Of a stretch of DNA of 64,000 nucleotides, positions 46,275 to 56,010 are shown in pieces (the first letter of the stretch is position 1; each line of letters begins with the position of its first letter). A model generated the notes under the pieces. The model was not told the DNA's origin, did no database searches, and saw only the letters and a program-made list of their open reading frames with translations. This DNA is from Flavobacteriales bacterium UBA4466 (GTDB lineage Bacteria > Bacteroidota > Bacteroidia > Flavobacteriales_D > Sanyastnellaceae): assembly GCA_905182895.1 (NCBI GenBank), contig CAJJDD010000008.1:1-64000 (forward strand), in the 5' to 3' direction. The translations under genes were made by a program, and so were the position numbers.

Positions 46275-47630
46275 ATGAAGACCTACTCCAAGAAAACCAC
46301 TCAGAATGCATGGGCCATGTATGATTGGGCTAACAGCGTATACTCACTGGTAATTACCTCAGCGATATTTCCGATTTATTATGAGGCCTCAACTAAAAAA
46401 ACTATTCTCATAGATGGGGTCGAGACTATTTCTAATACAGTAGAGTTTCTAGGAAGAGAATTTGTAAATACTGCTTTAATAGGTTATACGGGAGCTATAG
46501 GATTTGTGATTATTTCTTTATTGATGCCTATGTTTACTGGTGTGGCGGATTATTTAGGTAGAAAAAGATTTTTTCTGAGGTTGTTTTCGACAATAGGTGC
46601 AGTGTCGTGCATGGGTTTGTTTTTCTTTGATGCTAATACTACTAGTGGCCTCTTCGCTACTATCTTGTTTTACATAATGGCCCAAATTGGGTTTTGGTTG
46701 TCAATCGTTTTTTATAATTCATACTTGCCTGAAATAGCTTCTCCCGAAGAGCACGATAAACTTTCAGCTAAAGGCTTTTCATTTGGCTATGTGGGGAGTG
46801 TAATTCTCCTTGCTACTATTCTAGGATTATATTTAGGGAAGATAATGGAAATTAAATGGGCTTTTGTAATGACTGGCTTATGGTGGCTTGTATTTACCCA
46901 ATATTCTCTTTATGTGCTTCCAGCCGGCAAATCAAAGGCTTTAGTGGATGCCAAAATTTTAGTTAAAGGTTTTAGAGAGTTGAAGTATGTATGGCAGAAG
47001 GTTAAGAGTACGGTAAGGCTTAAAAGATACATTCAAGCATTTTTCGTTTACTCTATGGGTGTTCAAACGGTGATGTTGGTAGCAGCTTATTTTGCGGCTA
47101 AGGAAATAGACTGGCTGGATGATACATCTAAAACTAATGGGTTAATTATTAGTATAATGCTAATTCAGTTGATAGCTATACCAGGGGCTTATGTTATGAG
47201 CAGAATGAGTGCCAAATGGGGCAACGTAAAGGCTTTAGTGATAGTTAATATTTTTTGGGCTTTTTTAAGTGTAGGCGCTATTTTCATTCATTCACCAACC
47301 GAATTTTATGTAATGGCAGCCATCGTAGGTTTTGTTATGGGCGGGATTCAGTCTTTATCAAGGTCTACTTTTTCTAAGTTTATTCCTGAAGTTAAGGATA
47401 CAGCTTCCTATTTTAGTTTTTACGATGTTTCTGAGAAAATAGGTCTAGCCATCGGTCTTTTTATGTTCGCTTATTTGGAAGAAGTGGGTACTATGAATTC
47501 TGGTGTGTCAGATACTGCTTTAAGTGGGATGAGGTTGTCTTTAGTTTCGCTAGTGGCCTTCTTTGTTTTGGGAGTGCTTTTATTGCTTAGGGTCCCTAAA
47601 AACGAGGTAACTAGTTCTTCTGAGGTTTAG
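46275..47630 (+). CDS. MFS transporter, UMF1 type
   Basis: 'WAMYDWANSVYSLVITSAIFPIYYEA', 'GGIQSLSRSTFSKFIPE', multiple TM segments. Confidence 0.88.
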   Translation: MKTYSKKTTQNAWAMYDWANSVYSLVITSAIFPIYYEASTKKTILIDGVETISNTVEFLGREFVNTALIGYTGAIGFVIISLLMPMFTGVADYLGRKRFFLRLFSTIGAVSCMGLFFFDANTTSGLFATILFYIMAQIGFWLSIVFYNSYLPEIASPEEHDKLSAKGFSFGYVGSVILLATILGLYLGKIMEIKWAFVMTGLWWLVFTQYSLYVLPAGKSKALVDAKILVKGFRELKYVWQKVKSTVRLKRYIQAFFVYSMGVQTVMLVAAYFAAKEIDWLDDTSKTNGLIISIMLIQLIAIPGAYVMSRMSAKWGNVKALVIVNIFWAFLSVGAIFIHSPTEFYVMAAIVGFVMGGIQSLSRSTFSKFIPEVKDTASYFSFYDVSEKIGLAIGLFMFAYLEEVGTMNSGVSDTALSGMRLSLVSLVAFFVLGVLLLLRVPKNEVTSSSEV

Positions 47631-48750
47631 CATGTACGACATAGCTTTTCTCTAGAATTTCAAAGGCTACCCTCCTGTTTTGAGCCCTTCCTTCTGTAGT
47701 TTCGTTTTCTGTTACTGGGGAAGTGCTTCCATGAAATTGTATTTCTAGTCTATTGATGTCTAAACCTTTATTTTCGATAAACTGCTGAACATTTTCGGCT
47801 CTTTCCCTGCTGAGCTTTTGGTTGTAACCCTCTCGTCCTATAATATCCGTATGTCCGTTTATTTGAATGAAGAGGTTTTTGTTGCGGAGTAATTTTTTAG
47901 AAATGTCATTTAGCTTAGCCTCTGCTTCAGAGGTTAATACGGAAGAGTCAAAGTCAAAAAGAACAGATTCTAGTTTTAAAGAAATAGCTTTAGATAGCTG
48001 AGCAGGGGGATTCACCACGAGTTCAGCTAAAAGTTCATTTACACAACTGCATTCCTTCTTTTCTTTAATGGGTTTTATCACTAAACTATCTAGGTATACA
48101 TAAGCCCAGTTATTAGCTGATATGTCTTCTTTGGTTGTTCTTTTTAAGACATTTAATTTACTGTCCGGCTTGAAGTTTCCGATGGTAATATATGCCTCTC
48201 CTCCTTTGGCTATAAACTCATTACTTAAAAGGGTCCATTGTTCATATCCATCTATAAAATGAAGCTCAGGTGATTCCATGATAGGAGTGGTCTCGAGAAC
48301 TTTATCTAGCGTGTATTTAAGTGGCTTTTTACTAAGAGAAACACCTATTCCGTCTGTAACGTAGCGAGAGTGATCTGCAGGGCTTACATAAAGCTCTACA
48401 CAGACCATTTCACCTGCATTTAGCTTTCTGCTAAGTGGAGCTTTTATGTACTCTCGATAGTCTCTTTTAGAGGCAGAGAATGTCACTAAACCTAAATAAG
48501 CTTCTCCAGCTTTGGCGTTCTGTTCACCGAACATATTCTCAGGTACACCTGCTTTATCACTACAGGAATTAAAGTAATCTGGAGTTCCGTCAGAAGCTTG
48601 TCTCCAATTATCCACTAAGGTTAACGAGGTCTGATTATAGGTGACGGGACAATATTTAAATTTCTCGAAACTAGGATTGGGGACTAGGTTTTGGGCTAAC
48701 AAAACTAGGGCAGATAGGGTTAAGAAAAATGACAGAATAATTTCTTTCAC
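47611..48750 (-). CDS. OmpA-family protein with N-terminal extracellular domain
   Basis: 'LVPNPSFEKFKYCPVTYNQ' N-terminal domain; OmpA domain 'LFIQINGHTDIIGREGYNQKLSRERAENVQQFIENKGLDINRLEIQFHG'. Confidence 0.88.
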   Translation of the reverse strand: MKEIILSFFLTLSALVLLAQNLVPNPSFEKFKYCPVTYNQTSLTLVDNWRQASDGTPDYFNSCSDKAGVPENMFGEQNAKAGEAYLGLVTFSASKRDYREYIKAPLSRKLNAGEMVCVELYVSPADHSRYVTDGIGVSLSKKPLKYTLDKVLETTPIMESPELHFIDGYEQWTLLSNEFIAKGGEAYITIGNFKPDSKLNVLKRTTKEDISANNWAYVYLDSLVIKPIKEKKECSCVNELLAELVVNPPAQLSKAISLKLESVLFDFDSSVLTSEAEAKLNDISKKLLRNKNLFIQINGHTDIIGREGYNQKLSRERAENVQQFIENKGLDINRLEIQFHGSTSPVTENETTEGRAQNRRVAFEILEKSYVVHAKPQKN

Positions 48751-48790
48751 TGATTAGATAACTAAATATGGAGTTATTTATTTTGTAAAA

Positions 48791-48817
48791 AGCCCTCAAA
48801 GGTTCACCTTGAGGGCT
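48791..48817 (-). terminator. Intrinsic terminator
   Basis: Minus strand AGCCCTCAAGG..CCTTTGAGGGCT hairpin followed by TTTTTAC, downstream of the minus gene ending 48843. Confidence 0.65.
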
Positions 48818-48842
48818 TAAGAATTTAATTTTTTTAATGCTG

Positions 48843-50036
48843 CTACTGCACAGAGAATTCTACTCTTCTGTTTTTAGCCAATTGCATTGGTGTTTTGTGC
48901 TTAGAAAGAGGAACGCTTGCGGCTTTGTCTTTAGAAGTAAATCGCGATTCTTCCAGACCTTTAGACACAAAGTAATTTTTTAGAGAAGCGGCTCTCTGAG
49001 CACCTATATCAGAAAGTCTGACTTTTACCTTAGACTCATCAAACTCACTTAAATCCATGTGCCCCGTTAGCTTCAGTTTTATAGATGGATTTTCTTTTAA
49101 GTAAGCGATTAAATTTTTCAAGTCTCTTTTAGCCACTGAATTAATTCTGGCAGACTCTTGAGCGAAATAAATCGTGCTTTCAGAAATCTTTTCTTCATCA
49201 GTTAATTCATACAAGGCGGTTTTCCCCTTGAGAATTTTTCTTCTTCAACTCCGCCATTTCCACAGTCACACTGAGAAGCCGCTACTATTTCGTTTACTTC
49301 TACATTTTCTAGGTAGTAATATGCATCCAAAGATTGGGTAGCAGTAAACCCTTTGGGTTTGTTAAGTTTTTCTATCTGTAGATTTTTATCCTCGTCAAAA
49401 CATCCTATAATAATAGCTCCTTCTCCACCATTAGCGGTGTATGTTCCGCATATAGTAGTCCATCCTTCTCTCTCATTAATGACAGGGTTTAATGTGTTTT
49501 TAATCTGAAAAGAAGGTTCTATTATTGACTTTGAATCTCCCTTTTGAACTTTATTCTTAGAGACGTAAACACCTATGCTGTTAACAGCGTATTTAGACAA
49601 ATCTGCTAGACTTACTTGAGCTTTAATACAGTATGTCTTATTCTTTTCCATCTGCTTCAGCAAATTTCTTCCGATATATGTCCTTTGTTTTTTAGAGTCT
49701 TTAGTATACGCTCTGAATCCAGCGTAATTAGTTCCGTCTATAGATTCTTGTTTTCCATAGGCGTTTTCAGGAATTCGAAGTAATTCAGATTTAGCAGATT
49801 CGCTAAACAAGTCTGCTTTTACATAAGTAGCAGAAAACCAGCCATCTATATGGTCGTCAAAATTCTCGGGCTTTTTCATTCCATCTGTTTTAGCCAGTTC
49901 GAAAGACCCGTTATCGATTAAGCTTTTTTCCTTCCTGTCCGCTATCTGAATCTTCTTTTTCTTCCTGTGTAAATGCTGAGTTTGTAAGCATTAATGCCAT
50001 ACATATCATAAGAAGATAATTCTTTAAGTATTTCAT
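48843..50036 (-). CDS. Second OmpA-family paralog, frameshifted near 49.2 and 49.9 kb
   Basis: Signal 'MKYLKNYLLMICMALMLTNSAFTQE' from ATG at 50036; N-domain resembles 47611-48750 ('YVKA...ISVADLSKYAVNSIGVYVSKNK'); OmpA C-term 'IKLKLTGHMDLSEFDESKVKVRLSDIGAQRAASLKNYFVSKGLEESRF'. Confidence 0.8.
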
Positions 50037-50119
50037 GTCTATTCTCTTTTAAGTACCCGTATAAAGACAATGGTCGTGCCATTTCTTCCTTGTCACGCGA
50101 ATATCTGAAAAAATGCGGA

Positions 50120-51133
50120 CTATTTAGGGTCGTGAAGTATTTTATAAGTAAGCTCTTTGAGAATTTGTTCAGCTGGTGTGCTCGGGTTGTTCACTCCTTT
50201 AGACATGGTGTCGGCTTTTCTGAGGTGCCCTATAATCCTAGCCAAACTTCCCGCGTTATAATTTCTCTTGGCTAGGTTGAAGTCATTTAATCCGTATGGA
50301 CTCACCCCTAGAAATTGCGCTGCATTTTCTCCTGGTGGAAGTCTGTGAAGTTTAATCAGTCTGGTGAAGTATTTATAAAGGATGGGCAGGAGTAGTTGTA
50401 AAGGGTAGGTTTTAGGATTAGCCGAGTAGTAATTTATAATTTTATTCGCTTGTAGAACATTTTTAGTTCCGAGTGCTTTCTGAAACTCGAAAATAGTATA
50501 ATCCTTACTTATGCCTATGTTTTTCTCTACATGAAGAGAGGTGATTTGCTCATTTTCTTTTACTAGAGTTAGGAGCTTTTCTAAAGCATTTACTATTTTA
50601 CTAAGATCATTTCCTAGGTATTCTGTCAGCAATGCAGAAGTGGCTGTATCTATATTTCTGCTCTTAGATTTTACGTAATCAGTTATCCAGTTAGGAACTT
50701 TGTATTCGCTTAGTTTTTTACTCTCGTAATAAACTGAGTTGGATTTTATGGTCTTAGTTATTTGACTTCTGCCATCTAAGGTTTTGTGCTTATGCTGAAA
50801 AACGAGAATAGTTGATTCTAATGGAGCTGCTAAGTACTTTGCTAGAAGGGCCGTTTTATCTTTATTTTTCCAATCTTGTATTAAGTATTTCATGATGACC
50901 ACTTGCCGTTCAGACATCATAGGAAACCTTTTCGCAGAAGAGATAATTTCATCCATAGAGGAGTCTCCTCCGTAGAATATTGAGAGATTAAAATCTCTTT
51001 CACCCTCCGCTAGCACATTATCCTCGATATAGTCTGAGATTTCATCTATGTAATAGGGCTCATCTCCAGTAAGAAAGTATACCGGCTTGTAGTCTTTGTT
51101 TTTAAGTGATTTTAAAATACTTAACTCGCTCAT
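50120..51133 (-). CDS. holA: DNA polymerase III delta subunit
   Basis: 'YKPVYFLTGDEPYYIDEISDYIEDNVLAEGERDFNLSIFYGGDSSMDEIISSAKRFPMMSERQVVIMK'. Confidence 0.92.
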   Translation of the reverse strand: MSELSILKSLKNKDYKPVYFLTGDEPYYIDEISDYIEDNVLAEGERDFNLSIFYGGDSSMDEIISSAKRFPMMSERQVVIMKYLIQDWKNKDKTALLAKYLAAPLESTILVFQHKHKTLDGRSQITKTIKSNSVYYESKKLSEYKVPNWITDYVKSKSRNIDTATSALLTEYLGNDLSKIVNALEKLLTLVKENEQITSLHVEKNIGISKDYTIFEFQKALGTKNVLQANKIINYYSANPKTYPLQLLLPILYKYFTRLIKLHRLPPGENAAQFLGVSPYGLNDFNLAKRNYNAGSLARIIGHLRKADTMSKGVNNPSTPAEQILKELTYKILHDPK

Positions 51134-51933
51134 TATTTAAATCTAAGGTGTCTTACAGACCTTCCGTTATTCTTTATCTCTTGGAGAGATTTTATTCCTA
51201 TTTCTAGGTGGTCACTTACATAGTTAGCAGTAACCCCTTCATCACTTTTACTGGTTTTTACGCCTTGAGGAATCATTGGCTGGTCGCTAACTAAAAGCAG
51301 TGCTCCTACAGGTATTTTATTAGCAAAACCAGTGAAAAGCGTAGCAGTTTCCATATCGACAGCCGTAGCCCTAAGTTTTCTTAGATACTTTTTAAATTTA
51401 TCATCATGCTCCCAAACTCGTCTATTCGTGGTGTAAATGGTTCCTGTCCAGTAATCTTTCTCGAAATCACGGATGGTCGAAGAGACAGCGCGTTGCAATG
51501 CAAAAGAGGGCAATGCAGGGACTGCTTTAGGCATGTAATCGTTGGATGTTCCCTCTCCTCGTATACCAGCTAAAGGAAGAATAAAATCACCAAGTTTATT
51601 TCTCTTTTTAAGCCCACCACACTTCCCTAAGAAAAGAACTGCTTCAGGTTTTATAGCAGATAATAAATCCATAATAGTAGCGGCCATAGCGCTTCCCATT
51701 CCAAAATTAATAATGGTAATGTCCTCAGCGGTAGCGCTAGGCATAGCTTTAGTAAGACCATTCACCTCCACTTTGTATTTCTCAGCAAACTGATCTACAT
51801 ATTTATTAAAGTTAGTCAGTAATATATAGCTACCGAAATCCTTTAATTCAACTCCTGTATATCTGGGTAGCCAATTGTTTACTATTTCTTGTTTTGTTTT
51901 CATGGACTCCAAAGATGCTAAATTAGCGTTCAA
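51133..51933 (-). CDS. amn: AMP nucleosidase
   Basis: 'INFGMGSAMAATIMDLLSAIKPEAVLFLGKCGGLKKRNKLGDFILPLAGIRGEGTSNDY', 'VDMETATLFTGFANKIPVGALLLVSDQPM'. Confidence 0.9.
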   Translation of the reverse strand: MNANLASLESMKTKQEIVNNWLPRYTGVELKDFGSYILLTNFNKYVDQFAEKYKVEVNGLTKAMPSATAEDITIINFGMGSAMAATIMDLLSAIKPEAVLFLGKCGGLKKRNKLGDFILPLAGIRGEGTSNDYMPKAVPALPSFALQRAVSSTIRDFEKDYWTGTIYTTNRRVWEHDDKFKKYLRKLRATAVDMETATLFTGFANKIPVGALLLVSDQPMIPQGVKTSKSDEGVTANYVSDHLEIGIKSLQEIKNNGRSVRHLRFK

Positions 51934-51957
51934 AATTGAAGATAATTAGACAAAGTT

Positions 51958-52429
51958 ATGAATGACGCCCTACCCGTTTTAAATTTACCCGAAACACCTT
52001 TAGAGGTAGTAAGGGTAGAGGGTGTCTTAAAGGTTCAGTTGTCTTGTTAGAAAAAAGAGTATAATTCTAACTCCTGAAGAATGGGTTAGACAACATTTCA
52101 TTTACTTCCTGTATAAAGAATTAGGTTATCCGCTGAGTTTAATGAAAGTCGAAAAGCAGATTTTAGTGAATAATCTCAAAAAAAGATTCCCGATATACTT
52201 AACTACAGATGCTAGCGGAGAAATGAAAGTGTTGATAGAGTGTAAAGCCGCTAGAATAGAGCTTGACGCATCTGTTTTCGATCAAGCTGCTCGATACAAC
52301 CTTAGCCTTAAAGTTCCTTATCTAGTGATTACAAATGGGATGAAACATTACTGCGCTGAGGTCAATTTAGAGAGCAAAGCCATTTCACATTTAAACAATA
52401 TACCTACTTATAAAGAGGTTAAGCGTTAG
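51958..52429 (+). CDS. Stand-alone type I restriction HsdR N-terminal-like domain protein, frameshifted near 52.04 kb
   Basis: 'ILTPEEWVRQHFIYFLYKELGYPLSLMKVEKQILVNNLKKRFPIYLTT...MKVLIECKAARIELDASVFDQAARYNLSLKVPYLVITNGMKHYCAEV' fits the HSDR_N pattern. Confidence 0.8.
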
Positions 52430-52434
52430 ATTTG
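52427..52434 (+). promoter_or_regulatory. Candidate -7 box TAGATTTG followed by CAACGC
   Basis: TAnnTTTG match overlapping a TTGCAACGC word, 22 nt before the ATG at 52457. Confidence 0.4.
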
Positions 52435-52456
52435 CAACGCAACAAAATAAAGATTT

Positions 52457-52887
52457 ATGGATTTAAAAGATTTACTCGCTATTACAGGAAAGCCAGGGCT
52501 ATACAAAACAGTAGGGCAGAACAAGAGTAGTTTAATAGTGGAGTCACTGACAGATGGAAAGAAAACACCAGTCTATTCTGCTAATAAAATTAGTGCGTTA
52601 GAAGATATAAGCGTCTATACATATGAGGAGGACATTCCTCTCAAAAAGGTTTTCGCGTTAATAGCTGAAAAGGAAAGTGGAGGAAAAGCCATAACTGCCT
52701 AAAGCATCGTCTGAAGAGTTGAAGAAGTTACATGAGAGAGGTGCTTCCTGATTTCGATCAGGATAGAGTTTATACCTCTGATCTAAAGAAGATCTTTAAT
52801 TGGTATAATAACCTGCAGGAACATGGTTTAATCACATTAGGTGCCGAGGTGGCCTCAGAAGAGGTCTCTTCTGAGGTCAAGAGTTGA
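52457..52887 (+). CDS. DUF5606-like conserved Bacteroidota protein, frameshifted
   Basis: 'MDLKDLLAITGKPGLYKTVGQNKSSLIVESLTDGKKTPVYSANKISALEDISVYTYEEDIPLKKVFALI', then in another frame 'SSEELKKLHERG...DLKKIFNWYNNLQEHGLI'. Confidence 0.75.
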
Positions 52888-52908
52888 ATAACTAGCCTGA
52901 TAGAAAAA

Positions 52909-54628
52909 ATGCTTGTAGAAAAAACGAAGAGAATATACCTCCCAAAAGATTTTAATATTAGTGACTGGGACTCATTGGAGCCTATTTATGATGAGTTATT
53001 GGCCAGGAATATTTCTAGTTTTGATGAATTCAGATCTTGGCTAAATGATTTGAATGAGTTAGAGTCAGCTATGGAGGAGGAGTATGCCTGGTGTTATATA
53101 GCGTATGACTATCAGTTACGTCTAATGAAGAGCACTCGAGTAATTACAACCACTTAGTGACTGAAATCTCCCCTAAATTGAGTCCACTATCTAACCTGCT
53201 CAATAAAAAGTTAAACTGCTCAGAGTTCAAGTCAGAACTGAAGGGTAAATCCTATGAGATTTGGTTTAAAGGTGTCAAGAACGCCATAGATCTATTCCGA
53301 GAAGAGAACATTTCTTTGAATGCTGAAATTCAAACTCTGACCCAAGAATATGGATGTATTACTGGCGGGTATGTCCGTGGAAATAGATGGTGAAAACCTT
53401 ACTATGCCTCAAGCCGGTAAGCGGCTCCAGAGTGAAAAGAGAGAGATTAGAAAAGCAGCATTTGATGCTATAAATCGAAGTTCGGTTGGAGTCTAAAGAA
53501 GAGATGCATTCTATCTTCGATGAATTACTTTCAAAAAGAACTCGAAGTGGCCAGAAATGCTGGTTACGCGAATTTCCGAGATTATAAGTTCGTGAGTCTT
53601 GGGAGGTTTGATTTTACTAAGTGAGGACTGCTTTAATTTTCATGATAGCATAGCCTCTGAGGTTACTCCCTTAGTAAATAAGATATACGCTGAGAAAAGA
53701 GAAAAGCTAGGGTTGGATAAGCTAAGACCCTGGGATACCAATGCGACTCTTCCGGGGAAAGTCGGAGCTTAAGCCGTTTTCAAGTGCTGAAGAACTCGTG
53801 ACTAAGAGTATTAAATCTTTCGGAATGATAGATGAGTATTTTGGTCAAGCGTTAGCTGATATGAAAGAGTTAGGTCATTTAGATTTAGCTTCTAAGCCAG
53901 GCAAGAGCCCTGGAGGCTATAATTACCCTCTTTATGAGAGCGGAGCACCTTTTATTTTCATGAATGCTGTTGGGACTCCGAGAGATTTAGTGACTATGAT
54001 GCATGAGGGAGGCCACGCTGTCCATTCTTTCTTAAGCCATGGTTTAGAGTTTAGTGCTTTTAAATCGTGTCCGAGTGAAGTGGCGGAATTAGCGTCCATG
54101 AGTATGGAGCTAATGAGCATGAAGCACTGGGATGAATTCTACTCCATAGGAAGACTGTGAAGCGCGCTAAAAAAGAGCATTTAGAAGATAGTATAATGGC
54201 ATTGCCATGGATAGCTATGGTAGATAAGTTTCAGCATTGGATTTATGAAAACCCTCAGCATACGGCTGAAGAAAGAGATTTAGAATGGGACGCTATAAAT
54301 AAATTTCACTTGGATATAGTGGGGCACCAACTGGATCAGTTCCTGTTGAGAGGTGAGGAAAAACACTTGGCAGAAGCATCTTCACATATTTGAACTTCCT
54401 TTTTATTACATAGAGTACGGAATGGCTCAGTTAGGAGCTATAGCGGTTTGGAAAAACTTTAAGGAAAACCCAGAGAAAACCATAGCTCAATACAAAGAAG
54501 CTCTCAGCGTTGGCTATACATTAAGCGTTCCTGAGATTTATGAAAAAGCAGGAATTAAATTTGACTTTTCTCAAGGTTATATTCAAGCATTAATGACGTT
54601 CATGATGAATGAACTGGAAAATCTTTAA
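52909..54628 (+). CDS. M3 family oligoendopeptidase, multiple frameshifts
   Basis: HExxH motif in 'TMMHEGGHAVHSFLSHG'; N-term 'RIYLPKDFNISDWDSLEPIYDELLARNISSFDEFRSWLNDLNELESAMEEEYAW'; C-term 'PFYYIEYGMAQLGAIAVWKNFKENPEKTIAQYKEALSVGYT'. Confidence 0.9.
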
Positions 54629-55073
54629 AGTTCGCAGTACATTAATTTATGAGGCCCTATATTTTTAACGTTATAGAAATCTCCTTTATTATTAAATCCT
54701 AGCTTACCGTAGAAGTCTAGCGCCACCTCTCTGGCATCGCACCACAAGACAGCTGTGTTGTTTGCCTTTAGAATGTTTATCGCTTCTAGAACTACTTGCT
54801 CTGACCAGCACTTTTCCCTCTAAAGTCTGGATGCGTGGCCATAGCTCTCAATCTGTAATGATCTCCAGGTAACGCCAATACAGGATTAGTAGTTTTGAAT
54901 AAGGAGCATATACTTATAATCTGACCATCCAATACAGCTCCTAGATGAATAGCATCTTCTTGCTCATCTATATCTATGATACAGTCTTTTTCATATGGAA
55001 TATGCGGCCATAAGACTAGATGTCTTAGCCTTTTACAATCAGTCGAAGTAATCTTCTTCACTATCATCTTCAA
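54625..55073 (-). CDS. GNAT family N-acetyltransferase, frameshifted
   Basis: 'ITSTDCKRLRHLVLWPHIPYEKDCIIDIDEQEDAIHLGAVLDGQIISICSLFK...YRLRAMATHPDFRGKSAGQ'; frame continues to 'HKLMYCEL'. Confidence 0.82.
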
Positions 55074-55428
55074 AATATTTATTAATGGCTCTTCTTTCCT
55101 TTTTAGTCGGCCTTCCTAGCCCTTTGTCTCTTTGTGCTCGGTTAGCTTCTCTTATGAGTTCTAATTTGTTTTTTTCTTCTTGAGGTGTAATATCCTTCAC
55201 GTATAGCTCTACGAGTTTAGCCCCTAATCTGCTTTTAGGGAAGTCGATTACTTTATATGTAAAAAAAACAGGTCCTTTCTTTAATATTATCTCATCATTA
55301 ATAGCTAGAAGCCTGGACGGTTTTACCAGTTCATTCTTAACTATTACGTGATTTTGTTTACACTCCTTAGTAGCTAGACTTCTTGTTTTGTATAATCTTA
55401 CTGTCCATAGATATTTGTCGACTCTCAT
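55039..55428 (-). CDS. S4-domain RNA-binding protein, Hsp15-like
   Basis: 'MRVDKYLWTVRLYKTRSLATKECKQNHVIVKNELVKPSRLLAINDEIILKKGP', 'GRPTKKERRAINKYF'. Confidence 0.88.
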   Translation of the reverse strand: MRVDKYLWTVRLYKTRSLATKECKQNHVIVKNELVKPSRLLAINDEIILKKGPVFFTYKVIDFPKSRLGAKLVELYVKDITPQEEKNKLELIREANRAQRDKGLGRPTKKERRAINKYFEDDSEEDYFD

Positions 55429-55505
55429 TAGTTATATTTGAAAAGCATTAATTGGAGATGGTTTTTATAATATCTTCGTAAATAAGTATATAAAACAAAT
55501 TTAAA

Positions 55506-55958
55506 ATGAAAAAAATAAAAATAACCATTCTAGCTTTAGGTGTTTGCTTCGCGGTTTCAGATTTGGCTGCACAAGATACTAAACCATCTTCTAGTACAGA
55601 GGTCGTAATCAATCCTAAAGAAGTAGCCCTTAAAAAGGTGAAAAATGATATTGGAGAGATATCTGCAGCTCTTAAAATAAAAGATGAGAAGAGACTGTCA
55701 TATATAGCGAGTGCTCTTAGTCAGTATGAAGTAGCTTTATCTAAAACTATGGCTAGTGATAAAACGGCAGAGCATAAAGCTAAAGCTAAGGAGGGTTTAG
55801 AAATGGGTAGAGATAAAAGATTAAGTGCGCTTTTAGATCCTTCTGAATTAAAGCTTTACACTAAATGGAAAGAGAGTAAGGAAGAGGAAGATGCAGTGTT
55901 AGAAAACAAACCTAAAGAGTCAATGGGAACAGGGTCAAAAGCTGCAGTAAAGAAATAA
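55506..55958 (+). CDS. Hypothetical secreted protein
   Basis: Signal peptide; Lys/Glu-rich 150 aa; followed by a terminator. Confidence 0.65.
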   Translation: MKKIKITILALGVCFAVSDLAAQDTKPSSSTEVVINPKEVALKKVKNDIGEISAALKIKDEKRLSYIASALSQYEVALSKTMASDKTAEHKAKAKEGLEMGRDKRLSALLDPSELKLYTKWKESKEEEDAVLENKPKESMGTGSKAAVKK

Positions 55959-55981
55959 TCTTTAGTTCATATAAAATACTT

Positions 55982-56009
55982 AAGCCCTGTTCAGTTATGA
56001 ACGGGGCTT
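55982..56009. terminator. Intrinsic terminator
   Basis: AAGCCCTGTTCA..TGAACGGGGCTT hairpin then TTTAT, between convergent genes. Confidence 0.7.
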
Positions 56010-56010
56010 T

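Noticed and set aside
51958-52429. Restriction-modification defence island
   Set aside because: Only one HsdR-N-like domain, flanked by housekeeping genes; no methyltransferase, specificity subunit or mobile genes.
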